A stretch of 64,000 nucleotides of DNA, taken from contig JAJOZX010012253.1 of the NCBI GenBank assembly GCA_023014485.1, forward strand, positions 10,001 to 74,000. The letters run 5' to 3'. Positions within the stretch are counted from its first letter, which is position 1. Every line of letters begins with the position of its first letter. Below the pieces are notes generated by a model. The model did not search any database. It was given only the letters and a program-made list of their open reading frames with translations, and was not told the origin of the DNA. Made by a program: the position numbers and the translations under genes. The stretch comes from Bathynomus jamesi. Taxonomy: Eukaryota; Arthropoda; Malacostraca; Isopoda; Cirolanidae. Shown piece by piece: positions 63,057 to 64,000 of this stretch.

Positions 63057-63733
63057 ATTTCTCTTCATTTGAAGTGAAGGGAGACTTATCAGGGATTGGG
63101 GGGGAAGGTCTCTCATTATGAGTTGCTGTTCACAACGAAGTCTTTTAGTTGGAGACAACTCACCATAATAATGGTAAAAAGTGGTATCTGGCAACCGAAT
63201 TGAAGCTCTTCCGAAGAACAGAATAAAATAATTATCATCATGTTTTCACAGAAAACAGTTTTTACTTTTAAACTTAAATCATTGTGATTAAATAAGCACA
63301 TATACAGAGATTAGTTTAAATAAGTTATCAATAAGGAAAGAATAAAACGAAAAATTTTTTAATATACGCTTTATTTACGTTTGTTATTATTTTTTAATTT
63401 AATATGCGTCATAATTAGTTGGGCATCCCTTATAAAAATTCATTTTCTGTCTAACGAATTATTTATTGGGTAACTTTGTTAATTCTGTTATATTACTAAA
63501 ATATATTGAAAGCTGACTTTACTTTTAATCAATCCGGTTGATAATTAATTTATAACTTGGTAGTTAAACTTTTAAAAGATGCTGTAAACTATAAAAGCAT
63601 CCTGATCTTAAGTTAGGCATATCAATAATATATTTCTGTCATACGTAAATCTTTCTGAAACAGTGAAATCATTGTTGAAATGCTTTATTTGATGGACCTA
63701 ATCGTTAAACACTATATACATCTATTGTAAACA

Positions 63734-64000
63734 GTGGCGGTCCTAGCTTACATGACGCCCTGGGCGAACCTCACCTTCAGCGCCCCCCCCCCCCTGTTCG
63801 CCAACACACACACATTCGAATCCCCCCAAAATAAAGGACAGACATAACTCTTTCACAAAATAACTTTTTATTGGACTAATTGTTGGAACTTCAGAACCAA
63901 AACAAAGACTCAAATTTCTGAATTTTACAAATCCTTCATCACGTAAATAGAATAACTCACTTAAGAGAATGTAATTATGATACTATGAACAGGAAAAATA
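63734..64000. mobile_element. Start of a probable hAT-like insertion
   Basis: CAGTGGCGGTCCTAGCTTAC begins exactly where inverted-repeat similarity stops. It is followed by GCGCCCCCCC and AT-rich DNA to the end of the window. The other end is not in view. Confidence 0.45.

Larger units (their letters stand above)
57050..63733. repeat. Inverted duplication of a Polinton accessory segment
   Basis: Left arm 57,050-59,311 and right arm 59,325-63,733 are inverted copies. The outer parts (57,050-59,068 against about 62,032-63,733) and the inner parts (59,094-59,311 against 59,325-59,531) match well. The right arm has 2.5 kb extra (59,560-61,990) between two (TG)n tracts, whereas the left arm has a single (CA)n tract at the corresponding point. 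A tandem array in the left arm (58,191-58,690) is reduced to about one and a half copies in the right. At 63,734 the right arm meets an unrelated insertion, so the duplication could continue past the window. Confidence 0.85.

Overview
The window is eukaryotic nuclear DNA, most probably from an arthropod. Pointers are an interstitial TTAGG-type telomeric tract near 19.45 kb, BEL/Pao, Tc1/mariner and hAT elements, tRNA-derived SINE fragments, long (TA)n and (TG)n tracts, and arthropod-style core promoters (TATA, TCAKT initiator, RGWCGTG downstream element). I cannot fix the species. I saw no ordinary multi-exon host gene and no rRNA, functional tRNA or CRISPR array; nearly everything is mobile, viral or repetitive.

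Layout. 0-3 kb: SINE-like pieces, microsatellites and a transposase fragment. 3.09-9.10 kb: a BEL/Pao retrotransposon with both LTRs and a 1385-codon pol frame. 9.1-24.7 kb: MITEs, fold-back repeats, a DD37E mariner element carrying a hAT MITE that now supplies its start codon, and a degenerate SWIM/PHD transposon gene. 24.7-27 kb: microsatellites and a tandem array of SINE heads. 27.0-40.7 kb: a near-complete Maverick/Polinton (adintovirus-like) element. 40.7-55.9 kb: non-Polinton repeats dominated by a 9.4-kb palindrome centred near 45.16 kb with nested hAT and mariner insertions. 56-63.7 kb: a second block of Polinton-related DNA (an integrase fragment, then an inverted duplication centred at 59,318) carrying accessory genes.

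The Polinton. On the minus strand, from 34.0 down to 28.2 kb, lie packaging ATPase, a small basic protein, a conserved unknown protein, chromodomain integrase, penton-like minor capsid, pX-like basic protein, major capsid and adenain-type protease, mostly with overlapping or touching stop and start codons. A short divergent promoter region separates them from the plus-strand protein-primed DNA polymerase B. Downstream are three orphan genes of about 196, 237 and 114 aa. At the other end is a small, apparently spliced gene built from a tandemly duplicated exon pair. Capsid, integrase, polymerase and the first 196-aa copy carry frame changes, many in homopolymer runs, so decay and assembly error must be separated.

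Most unusual is the accessory block at 59.7-61.8 kb. It holds an intact intronless gene whose N-terminus matches the IER2/IER5 immediate-early response family, a 53-codon ORF, and an intact copy of the 196-aa orphan gene. These share an upstream intergenic element with the main Polinton. Some of their promoters have AP-1-like sites, and the start sites have initiator plus downstream-promoter-element syntax. This looks like a virus-derived accessory cassette, possibly including a captured host regulator, that has been duplicated, inverted and partly deleted between (TG)n tracts.
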